From Paraplanobispora siamensis (GTDB lineage: Bacteria; Actinomycetota; Actinomycetes; Streptosporangiales; Streptosporangiaceae), in NCBI RefSeq assembly GCF_016863175.1, contig NZ_BOOJ01000047.1, forward strand, positions 124,001 to 188,000: a stretch of DNA of 64,000 bases, read 5' to 3'. Both the position numbers and the translations under genes were made by a program. This document shows positions 42,428 to 50,637 of this stretch, in pieces. The notes beneath the pieces are model-generated. The model did not search any database. It was not told the origin of the DNA and saw nothing but the letters and a program-made list of their open reading frames with translations. Positions within the stretch are counted from its first letter, which is position 1, and every line of letters starts with the position of its first letter.

Positions 42428-44191
42428 CTATCGCCCGGCTATTACCCGGCGCGGCCGGCCGGCCGGGTGGCCGGAGCGGCCCGCGTGGCGCCGTTCCCTC
42501 TCGGGCAGCGGCGGCAGAGCGGCGGGCGCGGCCGGGCGCCGCAGTCCCGCCCTGGCGACGGCGGCGTCGACGGCCGCCAGGGCCGCGCTCACCACGTCGC
42601 GCTCGATCCCGGCCCCCCAGAACGTCCGGCCGTCCAGGCCGCACTGGGCGTAGACGGCCACTTCCTCGCGCTCCCGGCCGGCCGGGCCCAGGTGGTGGAC
42701 CACGCGGACGCGGAAGCCCCGTTCGGCCAGGGCCGAGCGCACGGCTCTGACGGTGTCCGTCCGGCGGGGGCCGAGGCCGAAGCCCTCTCCGTCGATGTGC
42801 AGGGCCGTGACCGTCCCGGCGGTCTCGGGGAGCGGCCCGGCCGGGGTGACGGCTGGGGTGACGGCGTACTCGCGCAGGAAGGCGTCCCTGATCCGGTCGG
42901 GTGCGATCTCCCCGCCCTCGGCGTCGGCCAGCGCCTGCACGTGGCGGGCGAACTCGATCTGCAGCGCCCGGGGCAGGTTGAGGCCGTACCGCGCGCTCAT
43001 CAGATAGGCGAGGCCGCCCTTGCCCGACTGGCTGCTGATCCGCACGATGGCCTCGTAGGTGCGCCCCACGTCCTGGGGGTCCAGCGGCAGGTACGGCATG
43101 CGCCACGGCATCCGGGACGGGTCGGCCCCGGTCCGCGCGGCCTCCCGCTCCACGGCGTCGAACCCCTTCTTGATCGCGTCCTGGTGCGAGCCGGAGAAGG
43201 CGGTGTAGACGAGGTCGCCGCCGTAGGGATGGCGGGGATGGACCGGGATGCCGTTGCAGTGCTCGACCGTGCGGCGGACGTGGTCGAGGTCGGAGAAGTC
43301 GATGCCGGGGTCGATGCCCTGGGTGTACAGGTTCAGCCCCAGGGTCACCAGGCAGACGTTGCCCGCCCGCTCGCCGTTGCCGAACAGGCAGCCCTCGATC
43401 CGCTCGGCCCCCGCCAGCAGCGCCAGCTCCGCCGTGGCGACCCCGGTGCCCCGGTCGTTGTGCGGGTGCACCGACAGGCAGACGTGCTCGCGGCGTGACA
43501 GGTTGCGGTTCAGCCACTCGATCCGGTCGGCGAAGACGTTGGGGGTGGAGCGCTCGACCGTCGTGGGGAAGTTCAGGATGATCGGGCGGTCCGGGCCGGG
43601 CCGCCAGACGTCCATGACCGCCTCGCAGACCTCCAGCGCGAAGTCCGGCTCGGTGTCGGCGAAGTGCTCGGGAGAGTACTGGAAGCCGAGGTCGCACGTG
43701 CCGAGCAGGCGCTCGGCGTACTTCATCATCACCTGGGTGCCGTGGACGGCCATGTCCTTGCACTCGTCGCGGGTCATCCCGAACACCATCCGCCGGAACT
43801 GCGGGGAGGTGGCGTTGTAGAGGTGGACGGTGGCGCGCGGCGCGCCGCGCAGGCTCTCCACGGTCCGCTCGATCAGCTCGTCGCGGGCCTGGACCAGCAC
43901 CGAGACTCGCACGTCGTCGGGGATGCGGTCCTGCTCGATGATCATCCGGACGAAGTCGTGGTCGTCGCGGCTGGCCGCGGGGAACCCGACCTCGATCTCC
44001 TTGTAGCCCATGGCCACCAGGAGGTCGAACATCACCAGCTTGCGCTCCGGGCTCATCGGCGCGGCCAGGGCCTGGTTGCCGTCGCGCAGGTCGGTCGAGA
44101 GCCAGCGCGGGGCGGCCGTGACAGTGGCGGCCGGCCACGTGCGGTCATCTAGCGGGACCTGGGGGAACGCGGCGTAACGGCTGGTGTTCAT
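42428..44191 (-). CDS. leuA: 2-Isopropylmalate synthase (LeuA type)
   Basis: 587 residues. The TIM-barrel has LRDGNQA (about 36-42), HPHNDRGTG with metal-binding His residues, and GNGERAGN; the C-terminal allosteric domain is at about 440-565. It condenses acetyl-CoA with 2-oxoisovalerate. The C-terminus has an extra Arg/Pro-rich tail of about 30 residues. Placement between a pathway regulator and a transthyretin-like gene suggests a pathway-specific copy that supplies a branched acyl precursor, or confers feedback-insensitive leucine synthesis. A primary-metabolism copy cannot be excluded. It lies 32 bp after the transthyretin-like gene. Confidence 0.88.
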   Translation of the reverse strand: MNTSRYAAFPQVPLDDRTWPAATVTAAPRWLSTDLRDGNQALAAPMSPERKLVMFDLLVAMGYKEIEVGFPAASRDDHDFVRMIIEQDRIPDDVRVSVLVQARDELIERTVESLRGAPRATVHLYNATSPQFRRMVFGMTRDECKDMAVHGTQVMMKYAERLLGTCDLGFQYSPEHFADTEPDFALEVCEAVMDVWRPGPDRPIILNFPTTVERSTPNVFADRIEWLNRNLSRREHVCLSVHPHNDRGTGVATAELALLAGAERIEGCLFGNGERAGNVCLVTLGLNLYTQGIDPGIDFSDLDHVRRTVEHCNGIPVHPRHPYGGDLVYTAFSGSHQDAIKKGFDAVEREAARTGADPSRMPWRMPYLPLDPQDVGRTYEAIVRISSQSGKGGLAYLMSARYGLNLPRALQIEFARHVQALADAEGGEIAPDRIRDAFLREYAVTPAVTPAGPLPETAGTVTALHIDGEGFGLGPRRTDTVRAVRSALAERGFRVRVVHHLGPAGREREEVAVYAQCGLDGRTFWGAGIERDVVSAALAAVDAAVARAGLRRPAAPAALPPLPERERRHAGRSGHPAGRPRRVIAGR

Positions 44192-44223
44192 GGTCGGGTC
44201 CTTTACTGCTCACGCGAAGACGC

Positions 44224-44562
44224 TCAACCGAGCGAACCGAAATAGACTGAGTACGAGTACGTCGAAAGCAGCACCTGAATCTGGTAGGCCTCGGCGCCGT
44301 CCTGGATGCGGAACATGACGACTATCTCGGGATAGGCGGCGATGAGCCCGAGACCGGCGAAGTAACGGTCGCTCTCGAACGTCATCCTGTACAGGCCGCG
44401 GTCGAACGCGTGCCCGCGCCATTCCCGTACCCGCCCCTCGGGGTCGGTCTCCGCCTTGGCCTCGGTAAGCCACTGGCCGCTGCCGGCATGCTCGATGCGC
44501 ACATGGACGCCTGCGGCCGGGCGACCGTACACACCGTCCAACGCCTGTACAGCAATACCCAT
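44224..44562 (-). CDS. Transthyretin / 5-hydroxyisourate-hydrolase-like protein lacking catalytic His
   Basis: 112 residues with the full length and pattern of the HIUase/transthyretin family. Key residues differ: the N-terminal HVLD motif is QALD (Gln6), the His of the YHVPLLLSP segment is Gln94 (YQIQVLLS), and the terminal YRGS is YFGS (107-110). The Arg in TDPEGR (Arg44) remains. Urate hydrolysis is therefore unlikely; a repurposed binding or catalytic role is inferred. The ATG at 44562 matches the family start; the longer frame to 44847 is low-complexity. It heads the HIUase-like/LeuA unit. Confidence 0.75.
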   Translation of the reverse strand: MGIAVQALDGVYGRPAAGVHVRIEHAGSGQWLTEAKAETDPEGRVREWRGHAFDRGLYRMTFESDRYFAGLGLIAAYPEIVVMFRIQDGAEAYQIQVLLSTYSYSVYFGSLG

Positions 44563-44678
44563 CTCACCGTCACCTGTCCAAAGGAGCCTGTCTGAGGGAG
44601 TCGTCTCCACCGAGTCCGCCCGCCGCACCCCGCGACGTGCCCGCGTTCCCCCGGATGCGCCGGCTCCATGCCTTGACC

Positions 44679-44791
44679 GTCCGGGCGGCCTCACCAAGAT
44701 GCCTGGCCGCCCGGACTCCCCGCCAGGGTCGCGCGCGCCGCTATCGCCGCGCCTTCCGTCCGCTATCGCCGGGTCCTGTCCGCGCGATAGC
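44679..44791. promoter_or_regulatory. Hairpin and repeated GCTATCGC boxes in a divergent 466-bp gap
   Basis: The gap 44563-45028 lies between the divergent transthyretin-like and secreted-peptide genes and has no gene. It contains a perfect 12-bp stem (GTCCGGGCGGCC, 44679-44690, with 44705-44716) and three copies of GCTATCGC: 44740-44747 and 44762-44769 direct, 44784-44791 inverted, each 22 bp apart. The helical-turn spacing suggests protein binding. Confidence 0.5.
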
Positions 44792-45028
44792 GAGGGATGG
44801 CGGGTGACGGCGGCGGCCTCCCGCCGCCGCCGCCGGAGCCTGCCCACGTTACGGAAAAATGCCCATTTATGCCTTGGGAAGCCTCGTTATCGATCGCCTG
44901 ACCTGCACCGATGCCTGCCCGGAAGCAAGCCGATATGGAGCGGATGGCGGCCGTTGCCAGCGTGATTGCCGATCGCCCCCAGCGGCCGGCGTACCGATGC
45001 GCCGCCGCGACGAACACGGAGGTAGGCA

Positions 45029-45244
45029 ATGAGCGCCAGCGCCAACAAGAACGTCGCGCGCCTCGTCATCTCGATCGTCTCGGCCGTGATCCTCAGCGGT
45101 CTCGCCGGCGCGGGCGTCGCCGTCGCGCAGGTCGCGGACCCCCACACGTCCCTTCGGCACGGCGGCGAGACGGAGCTCCACAACGTGCCCACCCCCACGC
45201 CGTCCCCGACCCAGAAGAACGGCGACCCCACTCCCTGGGGCTGA
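45029..45244 (+). CDS. Small secreted peptide ending in PTPWG
   Basis: 71 residues. A typical signal peptide covers about residues 1-34 (hydrophobic IVSAVILSGLAGAGVAVAQV with AxA-type cleavage). The mature part is short, Pro/Thr-rich (PTPTPSPT) and ends NGDPTPWG. The ribosome site GGAGGTAGGCA is excellent. No family is recognised. It stands upstream of a SARP regulator on the same strand. Its end resembles in composition the DGNTWPG repeats of the peptide at 14.8-15.1 kb. Confidence 0.7.
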   Translation: MSASANKNVARLVISIVSAVILSGLAGAGVAVAQVADPHTSLRHGGETELHNVPTPTPSPTQKNGDPTPWG

Positions 45245-45731
45245 CGGACCGGCCCTTCCGGACCGCCCCTCCCGGACCGGCCGTCCAGGCGCCACGGCGC
45301 TCATGCTCCACCGGCCTCCGTGTGAACCCGCCCGCCGGGATCACACGGGGGCCGTCCCATGGCCGCTTAACGGTCGGGAAACACCGGGCGAAGGGTTCGG
45401 ATAGACCCCATCCCAGATCGCCCAATAGTGACTGATCGTGACGACTAAAGCAAAAGTGAACCCGGTGTAGAAAACACCATCGCCTAGCCACAGGTCGGTC
45501 GGGACTGTACCATCCAAGGCAAAAGTGACGGACCTGTAAGAGCGACTATCATGTCAAGCGTGCAGATCTTGGGGTGGACCGCATTCGGCGTGTTGTGACC
45601 AGGTAGTGGCATCGCCAATCGCGGAAGATCAGCAAAGTGGTCTCGCGCCGGAATTCGCATCGTGCACCTCTTGGCAGCATAAATAGCGAGGATTCTCGCC
45701 GTAGGAGTGAGGCCTCTTCGAGGAGATGCGT
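45245..45731 (+). promoter_or_regulatory. Leader/promoter region of the SARP gene
   Basis: No gene is seen in this stretch. It is AT-richer than its surroundings. It holds two GCAAAAGTGA boxes (45450-45459 and 45519-45528), a GGTGTAGAAAACACC partial palindrome just after the first box, and CTATCATG. These are candidate operator or promoter elements; none is proven. Confidence 0.4.
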
Positions 45732-48700
45732 GTGGAGTTTCGTATCCTGGGACCTCTTGAAGTCGCGGCCGACGGGCGCCTTCTCGACCTGGGAGGCTCC
45801 CGGCAGCGAACCGTCCTGGCCGTCCTGCTCCTGAGCGCCGACCGGCCCGTCACCATCGGGCGTCTCATGGAGGCGCTCTACGGCGACGACCCGCCCGCCA
45901 CCTCGCGGGCGCAGGTGCAGATCTGCATCTCCACGTTGCGACGCCTGTTCAGCGCGAACGGCGATCCCGACATGATCGTGACCAGGTCGCAGGGCTACGC
46001 GCTGCGCACCGGCGAGAGCCGGATCGACGCCCGCCGCTTCGACGAGCTCGTGCTCAAGGCGCGCAGGAGCCGCGACGAGCGCAGCCTCGACGAGGCCGTC
46101 AAGTACTACCGCGAGGCGCTCGCGCTGTGGCGCGGCCCGGCGCTGGAGGGCATCGAGAGCCGGCTGGTCCAATCGGCCGCCAGCCAGCTCGACGAGCAGC
46201 GCATCACCGCCAACGAGGACTGCATCCAGCTGGAGCTGGACCTGGGCCGCCACCACGAGCTGGTGGGCGAGCTCAGCGGCCTGGTGGAGGAGCACCCCCT
46301 GCGCGAGCGGCTCATCGGCCAGCTCATGACCGCGCTGTACCGCTCGGGCCGTCAGGCGGAGTCCCTGCAGGTCTACCGGGACGCCCGGCGCATGATGATC
46401 GACGAGCTGGGCATCGAGCCCAACGAACGGCTGCAGCAGCTCGAGTCGGCGATCCTCACCGCGGACGAGCGCCTCGACCCGCCGAGCCCGCCGACCCAGG
46501 CCGAGACCGAGCCGCGGGTGCTCATGCCCGCCGTCCCGGGCATGCTCCCGGCCGGCATCGCCGACTTCATCGGCCGGCACGACCAGATCGAGGAGATCCG
46601 GCAGCGCCTGACGCTCGCCTCCGGCGGCGCGGCCCGCTTCGCCGTACCCATCGTCGCGATCTCCGGCCGGGCGGGGATCGGCAAGACGACCATCGCGGTC
46701 CACGCGGCGCACAGCGTCGCCGAGCGCTTCCCCGACGGCCAGCTCTACGCCGACCTGCACGGAGGCGGCACCCGGCCGGTGAGCCCGATGCAGGTGCTCG
46801 AACGCTTCCTGCGCGCGCTGGGAGTGCCCGGCACCTCCCTGCCCGACAGCATGGACGAACGGGCCGAGACCTACCGGATCCTCCTGGCCGAGCGCAGGAT
46901 GCTCATCGTCCTGGACGACGCGACCACCGAGAGCCAGGTGCTGCCCCTGCTGCCCGGCAACCCCGCCTCCGCCGTCATCGTCACCAGCCGGAGCAGGCTG
47001 TCGGGACTGGCGGGAGCGATCCAAATCGATGTGGGCCTGTTCGACGCGGCCCAGTCCCTGGACCTGCTCTCCCACATCGCCGGGGCCGACCGGATGCAGG
47101 CCGAGCCCGAGGCGGCCGTCGCGCTCGCCGAGCTGTGCGGGCACCTGCCGCTGGCGCTGCGCATCGCGGGCGCGCGCCTGGCGGCCCGCCCGCACTGGAG
47201 CGTCGAGCAGCTGGTGGACCGGCTCAGGGACGGGGCCCGCAGGCTCGACGAGCTCAGGCACGGCGAGATGGGCATCAGGGCCAGCCTCTCCCTGACCTAC
47301 GAGGGCATCAGCGAGCCGGCCCGTCACCTGTTCCGGCGGCTGGCGATCCTGGACTCGCGCGTCTTCTCGGCGTGGACCGGCGCGGCCCTGATGGACCAGC
47401 CGCTCGCCGACGCCCAGGACCTCCTGGACGTCCTGGCCGACGCCCAGCTCATCGAGGTGATCAGCACCGGGCGGCACATCAACACGCAGTACCGATTCCA
47501 CGATCTCATCCGCGTGTTCGCACGCGAGCGGCTGGCGGCGGAGGAGCCGCCCGCCGAGCGCACCGCCACGCTCTCCCGCGTGCTCAGCGCGCTGCTCTCG
47601 CTGATCCAGGCGGCCCGCAGCCGCGAGTACGGCGCGTCGGTCGCCGACGGCGAGCCGAACTCCTTCCCCTCCCCCCTGCCCGCGGAACTCGTCGAACGGC
47701 TGGTCGCCGACCCCATCGTCTGGTTCGAGTCCGAGCGCCACGTCCTGCTGTCGGGCATCCGCCAGGCCGCGCAGGCGGGGTTCGTCGAGCTGTGCTGGAA
47801 GCTCGCCAAGCACGCCGAGGACTTCTTCGAGTCGCGGGTCTACCTGGACGACTGGCGGGAGACCCACAAGATCGCGCTGGAGGCCGCCCAGAACGGCGGC
47901 GACAAGCAGGGACAGGCCGAGATGCTGGGCGCACTGGGCGCGCTGTCCCTGACCGAGCAGCGCTTCGACGACGCGCGGCGCGAGTTCCAGGCCGCCCTCG
48001 CCCTCTTCCAGGAGGTCGGGGACGAGTTGAAGGTCGCCCTGGCCATCCGCAACATCGCCTTCCTCGAACGGCTGAGCGGCCAGTACGAGGCGGCGATGAG
48101 CCACCTGGAGGACGCCCTGCGGATCTTCTGTGCGATCGGCGACCAGATCGCCGCCGCGCACACGCTGCACAACCTCGCCCAGATCAGGGTCGACTGCGAC
48201 GACATCGACGGCGCCAAGATGCTGCTGGCCGAGGCCCTGGTCCGCAGCAGGAGCGGCGGCAGCAGGCGGGTGAGCACCCAGGTCCTGCACCGGATGGGCG
48301 AGGCCCACCTCCAGGCCCGAGAGTTCGCCCTGGCGGCGGGCGCCTTCGAGGAGGCGCTGACGATCGTGCAGGAGACGGGCGACACCATCGGCGAGGCGTT
48401 CGCCCTGCACGGCCTGGGCGTCGCGCGGCTGCGCCAGGGCAGGCTGGAGGAGGCCGCCGCGCTGCTGGGCCAGGCCATGGCCGGCGCGCAGAGCTCCCGC
48501 CACCGGCTGGCGGAGGCCAACACGCTGGCCGGCATGGGCGAACTCGCCATCGCGGCCGGCAAGCCGGCCGAGGCCGCCGGCCCCCTGCACAAGGCCGCCA
48601 CCCTGTTCCGCCAGATGAAGATCCCGCTGCGCGAGGCCGACACCCTCATCATGCTGAGCGAGGCCCTGCGGGCCATCGGCGACGAGGCGGCGACCTCGAC

Positions 48701-48878
48701 GGCGCTGTCGAGGGTGCTGGAGCTCTCCGAGCAGATCGACCCGCGCGTGGGGGCGTCCCTGCGCGAGCGGCTGTCGACGTTCCACTACCACGGCCAGGAT
48801 CGGCACCCGGTGTACGCCGCCATCATCGCGGACAGCTCCCTGCGCTCCGTGGGCGGCCGGACGGCGGGCCGGGGCTAG
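45732..48878 (+). CDS. AfsR-like SARP transcriptional regulator
   Basis: 1048 residues. An OmpR-type DNA-binding domain (about 1-95) and bacterial transcriptional activation domain (about 96-245) form the SARP part. An NB-ARC ATPase follows (Walker A GRAGIGKTT; LIVLDDA), then TPR repeats (about 720-1020). The GTG at 45732 gives the standard start MEFRILGPLEV and correct spacing to AGGAG; the ATG at 45726 is too close to that site. Such proteins activate antibiotic clusters in response to nucleotide or phosphorylation cues. It is the likely activator of the enediyne cluster, which ends next to it. Confidence 0.92.
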   Translation: MEFRILGPLEVAADGRLLDLGGSRQRTVLAVLLLSADRPVTIGRLMEALYGDDPPATSRAQVQICISTLRRLFSANGDPDMIVTRSQGYALRTGESRIDARRFDELVLKARRSRDERSLDEAVKYYREALALWRGPALEGIESRLVQSAASQLDEQRITANEDCIQLELDLGRHHELVGELSGLVEEHPLRERLIGQLMTALYRSGRQAESLQVYRDARRMMIDELGIEPNERLQQLESAILTADERLDPPSPPTQAETEPRVLMPAVPGMLPAGIADFIGRHDQIEEIRQRLTLASGGAARFAVPIVAISGRAGIGKTTIAVHAAHSVAERFPDGQLYADLHGGGTRPVSPMQVLERFLRALGVPGTSLPDSMDERAETYRILLAERRMLIVLDDATTESQVLPLLPGNPASAVIVTSRSRLSGLAGAIQIDVGLFDAAQSLDLLSHIAGADRMQAEPEAAVALAELCGHLPLALRIAGARLAARPHWSVEQLVDRLRDGARRLDELRHGEMGIRASLSLTYEGISEPARHLFRRLAILDSRVFSAWTGAALMDQPLADAQDLLDVLADAQLIEVISTGRHINTQYRFHDLIRVFARERLAAEEPPAERTATLSRVLSALLSLIQAARSREYGASVADGEPNSFPSPLPAELVERLVADPIVWFESERHVLLSGIRQAAQAGFVELCWKLAKHAEDFFESRVYLDDWRETHKIALEAAQNGGDKQGQAEMLGALGALSLTEQRFDDARREFQAALALFQEVGDELKVALAIRNIAFLERLSGQYEAAMSHLEDALRIFCAIGDQIAAAHTLHNLAQIRVDCDDIDGAKMLLAEALVRSRSGGSRRVSTQVLHRMGEAHLQAREFALAAGAFEEALTIVQETGDTIGEAFALHGLGVARLRQGRLEEAAALLGQAMAGAQSSRHRLAEANTLAGMGELAIAAGKPAEAAGPLHKAATLFRQMKIPLREADTLIMLSEALRAIGDEAATSTALSRVLELSEQIDPRVGASLRERLSTFHYHGQDRHPVYAAIIADSSLRSVGGRTAGRG

Positions 48879-49038
48879 CCGGAGTGAGTCCTAAGGCTGA
48901 GAACGGTACGGCGATGCGTACCGGCCGATGGACCCACCCGTGGAGCGCGTCCCCAGCCGGCCGGGTGTTGCCCACCCGGCCTACGCCGTACGGCAGATGA
49001 GCCTGACCGCCACGCCGGCACAGAAGCGGTGAAGGGTG

Positions 49039-49263
49039 CTGAGGATCGATGTGGGACCGATCCTCAAACCGATCCGCCGATTGATCGAATCGGTCAACGC
49101 ACCCTGAAAAGGCCGGCTCGATCTGGAGCTGCACGGCGGGCGCAGCCCCGCGGGAGGCGCCGCCCGTGCAACCCAGCGGATCCTGGCGCTGACCACGGTG
49201 ATCTGGCGCAACCGCGCCACCGGCCGGCCTGTCACCCGCTCGCTGATCGCCTGCGAGCACTGA
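49039..49263 (+). pseudogene. Transposase C-terminal remnant
   Basis: Conceptual translation ending at 49263 gives a piece resembling the C-terminus of IS4/IS5-type transposases: IRRLIESVN, then KGRLDLELHGGRSPAGG and RILALTTVIWRNRATGRPV, closing RSLIACEH. An in-frame TGA at 49105 and the absence of an upstream catalytic region show that it is dead. No terminal repeats were found. It marks an old insertion at the edge of the cluster. Confidence 0.65.
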
Positions 49264-49277
49264 CCGGACTTACTCGT

Positions 49278-50299
49278 CTAGCGCAGCGTGCGGAACAGCT
49301 TGTCCGCTTCGGGCTGTTTCCAGATGATCCTGTTGGGTTGGTCGGGGTCCGGTCGCCACGGCACCGTGAGGAACAGCGTCCGGCTTTCGCGCACGCTTTC
49401 GGCGACGGTGACCATCGTGCCCAGGTCCATGTCGCTCTTCACGCTCCTGGTGGCCGCGGAGAAGAAGGACCGGAGCCGGACCGGGTCGGTCAGCGCTCGC
49501 CTGGCCGTCTTCGGCATCGACTGCATCAGCGCCGTCTGGCGTGCGATCCGCTGGATGTCCGAGCCGTCGCCGTACCAGCGCAGCCGCGCGTAGGCGATCG
49601 CTTTCTCACCGTCGAGCACGACCCTGTCCGCGGGGAGCTTCAGCTTGGTCTTGGGGTCGTCCACGGGTGCGGGCAGCCTGACCTCGACGCCGCCGAGGGC
49701 GTCGACCACCTCCCTGAACGCCTGGAAGTCGAATTCCATCGCGTGGTCGATCCGTACGCCGGTCAGCGTCTCGACCGTCTTGGCGGTACAGGCGAGCCCG
49801 CCCGTGTCGAACGCCGATTTGATCAGGCCTGTCCGGGCCGGCGCCGTTCCGCAGGCGGGGATCCGGACGATCGAGTCGCGAGGCAGGTTCACGAACGTGA
49901 TCCGCTCGCGGTCCTCCGGCAGGTGCGCCAGCAGGATGGTGTCGCTGTGCGCGCCTTTGCGGAAGCGGGGGCGCCGGCCTGGCTGTCGGTGCCGACGACG
50001 AGGATGTTCAGTGCGCCGGTCGGCTCGACCGACCCGCCCCCGTCCGGGGCAGTGCTCTCCCCGGCGTTCATCACGAGCACGGGCACGGGCACGGGCACGG
50101 TCACGGTCACGGCGACCACGGTGGCCGCGGCGGCCAGGCCCATGACCGGCCATCTCACCCACCGGCGGCGGGGCCCGGCGCTCCGGGTCCCGCCGCGGGA
50201 TCCGGCGGCCGGGAGGCGGTCGCGCTGGCGGGCCAGCGACGCCGGAGGCCGGTGCTCGAGCTCGGCGCCGAGGTCGCGCAGCATCTCCAGGTCGTCCAT
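49278..50299 (-). pseudogene. LytR-CpsA-Psr (LCP) family protein, frameshifted
   Basis: Two frames together make one LCP protein. The first (from the ATG at 50299) encodes a cytoplasmic stretch, a transmembrane helix with a VTVTVPVPVPVLV run and the opening LNILVVGTDSQAG. The second, to 49278, continues with SDTILLAHLPEDRERITFVNLPRDS and the Arg-containing core of the LCP fold. The switch falls near 49960-49985, at a run of five G. LCP proteins attach polymers to the cell wall. The break may be real or a sequencing error. It is preceded by the sigma-factor fragment, a common pairing. Confidence 0.75.
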
Positions 50300-50301
50300 C
50301 G

Positions 50302-50541
50302 TCACGCCTCCTCCTCGAGGATCGGGTTGGTGTCGCCCAGCGCCTCCCGTACCTTCCGCCTGCCCCTGTTGAGGCGGGAGCGTACGGTGCCGACCGGGAT
50401 GCCGAGTGCCCGCGCGACTTCCTCGTAGGTCAGATCGCACCAGGCGATCAGCAGCAGCACGTCGCGGTCCCTGGCCCACAGCGCCGCGAGCGCGCTGACC
50501 AGCGCGGGCCGGACGGCCTGCGCGCTCACCCCGGCGGCCAC
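50302..50541 (-). pseudogene. ECF sigma factor, region-4 fragment
   Basis: 79 residues that correspond to sigma region 4 only: [20 protein letters not shown] and [19 protein letters not shown]. Region 2 is absent and a stop codon lies just upstream in frame (50545-50547), so the 5' part has been lost. It ends 2 bp before the LCP start, which shows the former sigma/LCP operon. Confidence 0.7.
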
Positions 50542-50637
50542 CCGTCACGGTGCCGCACCGGATCGCCGCCCGCGTGAGGGGTGGACGCCGGGGCTCCGCC
50601 GGACCATCATCGTCGGCGTACGGGAGAGAGGGCGGCC

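Noticed and set aside
44563-44847. N-terminal extension of the transthyretin-like protein
   Set aside because: The family starts at about the chosen Met; the extension is Arg/Gly-rich and contains repeated boxes and a hairpin.
49278-50162. Treating the LCP C-terminal frame alone as an intact gene
   Set aside because: Its first 70 residues are Arg-rich shadow sequence, while the true transmembrane N-terminus lies in another frame.
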